In this document: one piece after another, positions 61,998 to 64,000 of the stretch | Layout of the letters: each line of letters begins with the position of its first letter | Numbering within the stretch: position 1 is the first letter of the stretch | Made by a program: the position numbers and the translations under genes | Origin: Sedimentitalea todarodis | Lineage (GTDB): Bacteria > Pseudomonadota > Alphaproteobacteria > Rhodobacterales > Rhodobacteraceae | Direction: 5' to 3' | Length of the DNA stretch: 64,000 bases | Assembly (NCBI RefSeq): GCF_032595355.1 | Contig: NZ_JASMWN010000009.1 | Location: 105,654-169,653, forward strand | The notes under the pieces: generated by a model | Databases searched by the model: none | Told to the model about the DNA's origin: nothing | What the model saw: only the letters and a program-made list of their open reading frames with translations

Positions 61998-62012
61998 GGA
62001 TATTTTATATCC
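61998..62012. promoter_or_regulatory. Probable Rrf2 operator
   Basis: GGATAT-TTT-ATATCC is a perfect palindrome, extended to an almost symmetric 25-base AT-rich block (TATTCGGATAT ... ATATCCAAATA). It lies between the divergent CMD-fusion gene and the Rrf2 gene. Its form is like known NsrR/Rrf2 operators. Confidence 0.65.
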
Positions 62013-62046
62013 AAATAAAATGCAGCAGTAAAGGATCATATGCTCA

Positions 62047-62544
62047 ATGAAGATCAACAAAGGTGTCGAATGGGCAGCACATGCATGCTCTCTGCTGGGG
62101 CCTTTATGGCCCGACAAGGGTTTGCCGCTTTCGGCGCTTGCGGAATTTCACGAGTTGCCGGAGGCCTACATGGCCAAGCAAATGCAGGCCCTATCAAGAG
62201 CAGGCATTGTGAAGGGCGGGCGCGGGCGCAATGGCTTCTACGTGTTGTCAAAATCTCCCAAGGAAATCACATTACTTGATATCTTGTTGGCCGTTGACGG
62301 CAATGAACCGATGTTTGTCTGCACCGAAATCCGACAAAACGGACCCTGTGCGCAGGCATCGGAAGACTGTACCTCGCCGTGCGGTATTGCTGCTCATTTC
62401 GCCAGGGCAGAGCGGCAATATCGTGCAAGCCTTGAAAAAATTGACCTTGAATCACTCAACGCAGGCGTGATCAGCGACCTCAGCCCCGACAATCTTCGAG
62501 ACGCCGCGGACTGGTTGTCGGAAAACCATCGCACACTTGGCTAG
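62047..62544 (+). CDS. Rrf2-family transcriptional regulator with four-cysteine cluster
   Basis: A 165-residue Rrf2 protein. N-terminal winged helix (WAAHACSLLGPLWPDKGLPL, then the YMAKQMQALSRAGIV recognition part). Cysteines at 92, 101, 108 and 112 in VCTEIRQNGPC and EDCTSPCG are positioned to hold an Fe-S cluster or sense redox by thiols, as in IscR/NsrR relatives, but with a fourth Cys. AAAGGA precedes the ATG. Likely controls the divergent membrane-CMD protein in response to oxidative, nitrosative or electrophile stress. Confidence 0.9.
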   Translation: MKINKGVEWAAHACSLLGPLWPDKGLPLSALAEFHELPEAYMAKQMQALSRAGIVKGGRGRNGFYVLSKSPKEITLLDILLAVDGNEPMFVCTEIRQNGPCAQASEDCTSPCGIAAHFARAERQYRASLEKIDLESLNAGVISDLSPDNLRDAADWLSENHRTLG

Positions 62545-62615
62545 CCGAAACTGGTTCAAATAACCCAAGCCAAGGAGTTCTTTGACTGACATTCTGAATT
62601 CGATCGGCGCTGCGC

Positions 62616-62993
62616 TCAAAGCACACTTCCCCAAAACCCCAAAGCTGCGACCGGTACAAACAACCAACCCTGAGGCAAGTCCGCAAAGGTCAGGTTGGCT
62701 GCTGAAAACTGTCCCAGACCGATGCCCCAAGCCGCAAACAGCAACGCCATCACACTCCCGACAACGGCAAGATCGGTGCTGCCGCCCCAAAGCGCGGGCC
62801 ACAGAAACAGCACGCTCATGGTCGCAAGGCTGATGGAAACCAGGTGCCAGCAAAAGTAGGCGACGTATTTCGGGCTTTTCTCAAGGTCGGAGGCCTTGAG
62901 CAGAGGGCGTGCAACGCCAGGCCCTCCGGCAAAGATGTGGATAAGGGTCCACAGTGCCGACAGAAGGCCAGCAAACAGGATAGGGAATGACAT
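62616..62993 (-). CDS. Small four-helix membrane protein, paralogue of the next gene
   Basis: A 125-residue protein with four predicted membrane helices. IHIFAGGPGVARPLL and FCWHLVSISLATMSVLFLW are also found in altered form in the protein at 63124. GGAGA precedes ATG 62993. Unknown function; the two membrane proteins and the Rrf2/CMD pair may form one stress-related locus. Confidence 0.75.
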   Translation of the reverse strand: MSFPILFAGLLSALWTLIHIFAGGPGVARPLLKASDLEKSPKYVAYFCWHLVSISLATMSVLFLWPALWGGSTDLAVVGSVMALLFAAWGIGLGQFSAANLTFADLPQGWLFVPVAALGFWGSVL

Positions 62994-63123
62994 TTTGATC
63001 TCCATCTGTGCTCGATTTGGGCTGAAACGGGGTACATTGCGTTTTTGAAGGCGACTGTCCGGTCTGTTTCATTTCAGAGGCCGGACCGTTTGAGACCGCC
63101 TGTGCGCAGGAACGACACGACTG

Positions 63124-63537
63124 CTATTCAAAGAGCTTGAAGGCCAGGATGGCGGCAATTGGAAAGAAGAAGACCCAGGAGAGGTGCCGTCCTCTTGTCG
63201 CAAATACGGCGGCTAGACCGACGATCGCACAGGCGACGGCGATGGACGCCAGGACCGCTGTTGCCGTCAATCTTTCGTCCATGCTCATCGCAAAGAGGAT
63301 TGCCGCTTGGCTCCACCAAAATAAGGTCAAGGCGTGCCAACCAAACCAAAGCGTCAGGCGTCCGTTCCGCTGGCTGCCCAAGATAACCGGGAAGTCACTT
63401 CTTCTCAGCAAAGGCGCAACGAGCCTTCTTCCTCCTAGAAAGCTATGCATCGCACCAACCAGTACGAGCAGAACAGCTGCAATCACTAACAACGTTCGCC
63501 TCTCCTCAAACCATCTCTGCGACTCTAATTCGGACAA
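63124..63537 (-). CDS. Small four-helix membrane protein, second paralogue
   Basis: A 137-residue protein with four membrane helices. MHSFLGGRRLVAPLL and FGWHALTLFWWSQAAILFAM align with the 62616 protein, so the two are diverged tandem copies. The start is a TTG at 63537 with no good ribosome-binding site; no better in-frame start exists before the first helix. Function unknown. Confidence 0.7.
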   Translation of the reverse strand: MSELESQRWFEERRTLLVIAAVLLVLVGAMHSFLGGRRLVAPLLRRSDFPVILGSQRNGRLTLWFGWHALTLFWWSQAAILFAMSMDERLTATAVLASIAVACAIVGLAAVFATRGRHLSWVFFFPIAAILAFKLFE

Positions 63538-63913
63538 TTACTATCCGCTTTTATAGCGCTCGTAAAGGTGTCTTCGGGCCTGCTGCAATGTAGCGAGGGT
63601 TCCTGATCCTGTTTCAGACGTCGCGCGCGGTGAAAATGCTCGGGCATCCCTGCAGAATCCGCGCTGCATCAGGTCTATGGCGGTAAGATCACAAGCCTGT
63701 CAGACATGCCGTGCCAGGAAGAACAGCATTTTTGCACTGCCTGTCATCACCCAGTCGTTCGGTTTGCTCATCAAGCGATGCAGCCGTAAACCACAATCCC
63801 CATAGCACCGAAACCTGCCCGCGCTTTCCTCCTTGTCAGATTTGTCGCCGCTGCAGTTCACGCTGACAGCAGCCACAAACCTAAGTGTCCGATTCAAAAC
63901 GGAATGAATGATT
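63538..63913. other. Gene-free stretch before a transposase end
   Basis: 376 bases without a supported gene. A 65-codon ORF (63700-63897, minus) has no family resemblance. Likely contains the end of the insertion sequence whose transposase enters at 63914. Confidence 0.45.
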
Positions 63914-64000
63914 TCACCCTGTTGCGAGATGTCGGGTCAGTCGCCGGATATGGGCGATCAGCAGCCAAGCCTCGGCGCTCTCGATGGATTTCTCCCAATC
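63914..64000 (-). CDS. C-terminal end of a transposase (rest outside window)
   Basis: The last 28 codons of a gene entering from the right edge: DWEKSIESAEAWLLIAHIRR followed by LTRHLATG and stop at 63914-63916. The AWLLIAHIRRLTR tail is typical of IS5-family transposases. Too short for a firm subgroup. Confidence 0.65.
   Translation of the reverse strand, partial: DWEKSIESAEAWLLIAHIRRLTRHLATG

Noticed and set aside
63700..63897. 65-codon minus-strand ORF before the transposase tail
   Set aside because: No ribosome-binding site, no recognisable motif; probably chance.
1..64000. CRISPR arrays, rRNA and tRNA genes
   Set aside because: No regularly spaced repeats and no cloverleaf or rRNA blocks were noticed by reading; a tRNAscan/Infernal run would be decisive.

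Overview
The window looks like DNA from a marine-type alphaproteobacterium of the Rhodobacterales (Roseobacter group). It is GC-rich, packed with ATGA/TGATG-coupled operons, carries VirB/VirD4 conjugation genes of the Rhodobacterales plasmid type, and has an alphaproteobacterial LexA box (GTTC-N7-GTTC). It divides into a catabolic block (1-18.8 kb), a toxin-antitoxin border (18.9-22.9 kb), a conjugative module with cargo (22.9-57 kb) and a mixed accessory end with transposase debris (57-64 kb). No replication initiator gene, integrase, tRNA, rRNA or CRISPR array was recognised, so plasmid versus integrative element is undecided.

Catabolic block. Three operons encode an acyl-CoA degradation pathway resembling the Atu/Liu (acyclic terpene / leucine-isovalerate) systems. 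They hold three acyl-CoA dehydrogenases, two crotonase-family hydratases, an AtuA-family protein, an SCP-type thiolase, an SDR oxidoreductase, a PaaY-like hexapeptide protein, a TetR regulator and two complete biotin-dependent acyl-CoA carboxylases. One carboxylase has its alpha subunit split into separate biotin carboxylase and biotin-carrier genes. The other has a conventional fused alpha subunit. A bioY biotin-uptake gene follows directly. Four similar sites of form C(A/T)AAC-N4-G(T/G)TAG sit in the three control regions and are the likely operators of the TetR protein.

Conjugative module. A virB1-virB11/virD4 type IV secretion operon (24.4-36.2 kb) includes an EexN-like exclusion lipoprotein and a small VirB7-like lipoprotein, and ends in an LPD7 polyvalent-domain protein. 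Unrelated cargo follows: a purine-nucleoside-permease-like protein, a methyltransferase, an AraC/aldo-keto reductase pair and a sorbosone-dehydrogenase-like protein. Next come a MOBP-type relaxase, MobC, an oriT-like inverted-repeat region at about 46.0-46.2 kb, and ParB/ParA. To the right lies what looks like the leading region: Fic, ArdC antirestriction, a LexA-box-controlled small protein, a WGR protein, a RelBE-type pair, a ParB-like nuclease-domain protein and a DUF3768 protein.

The most striking observation is a roughly 475-base non-coding element present twice (50943-51421 and 56296-56770), immediately upstream of ardC and of the DUF3768/ParB-like operon. The two copies share short conserved blocks. 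Between those blocks at least seven stems keep their pairing although both arms have changed sequence. I infer a structured leader RNA or a single-strand DNA promoter that fires when the transferred strand enters a recipient.
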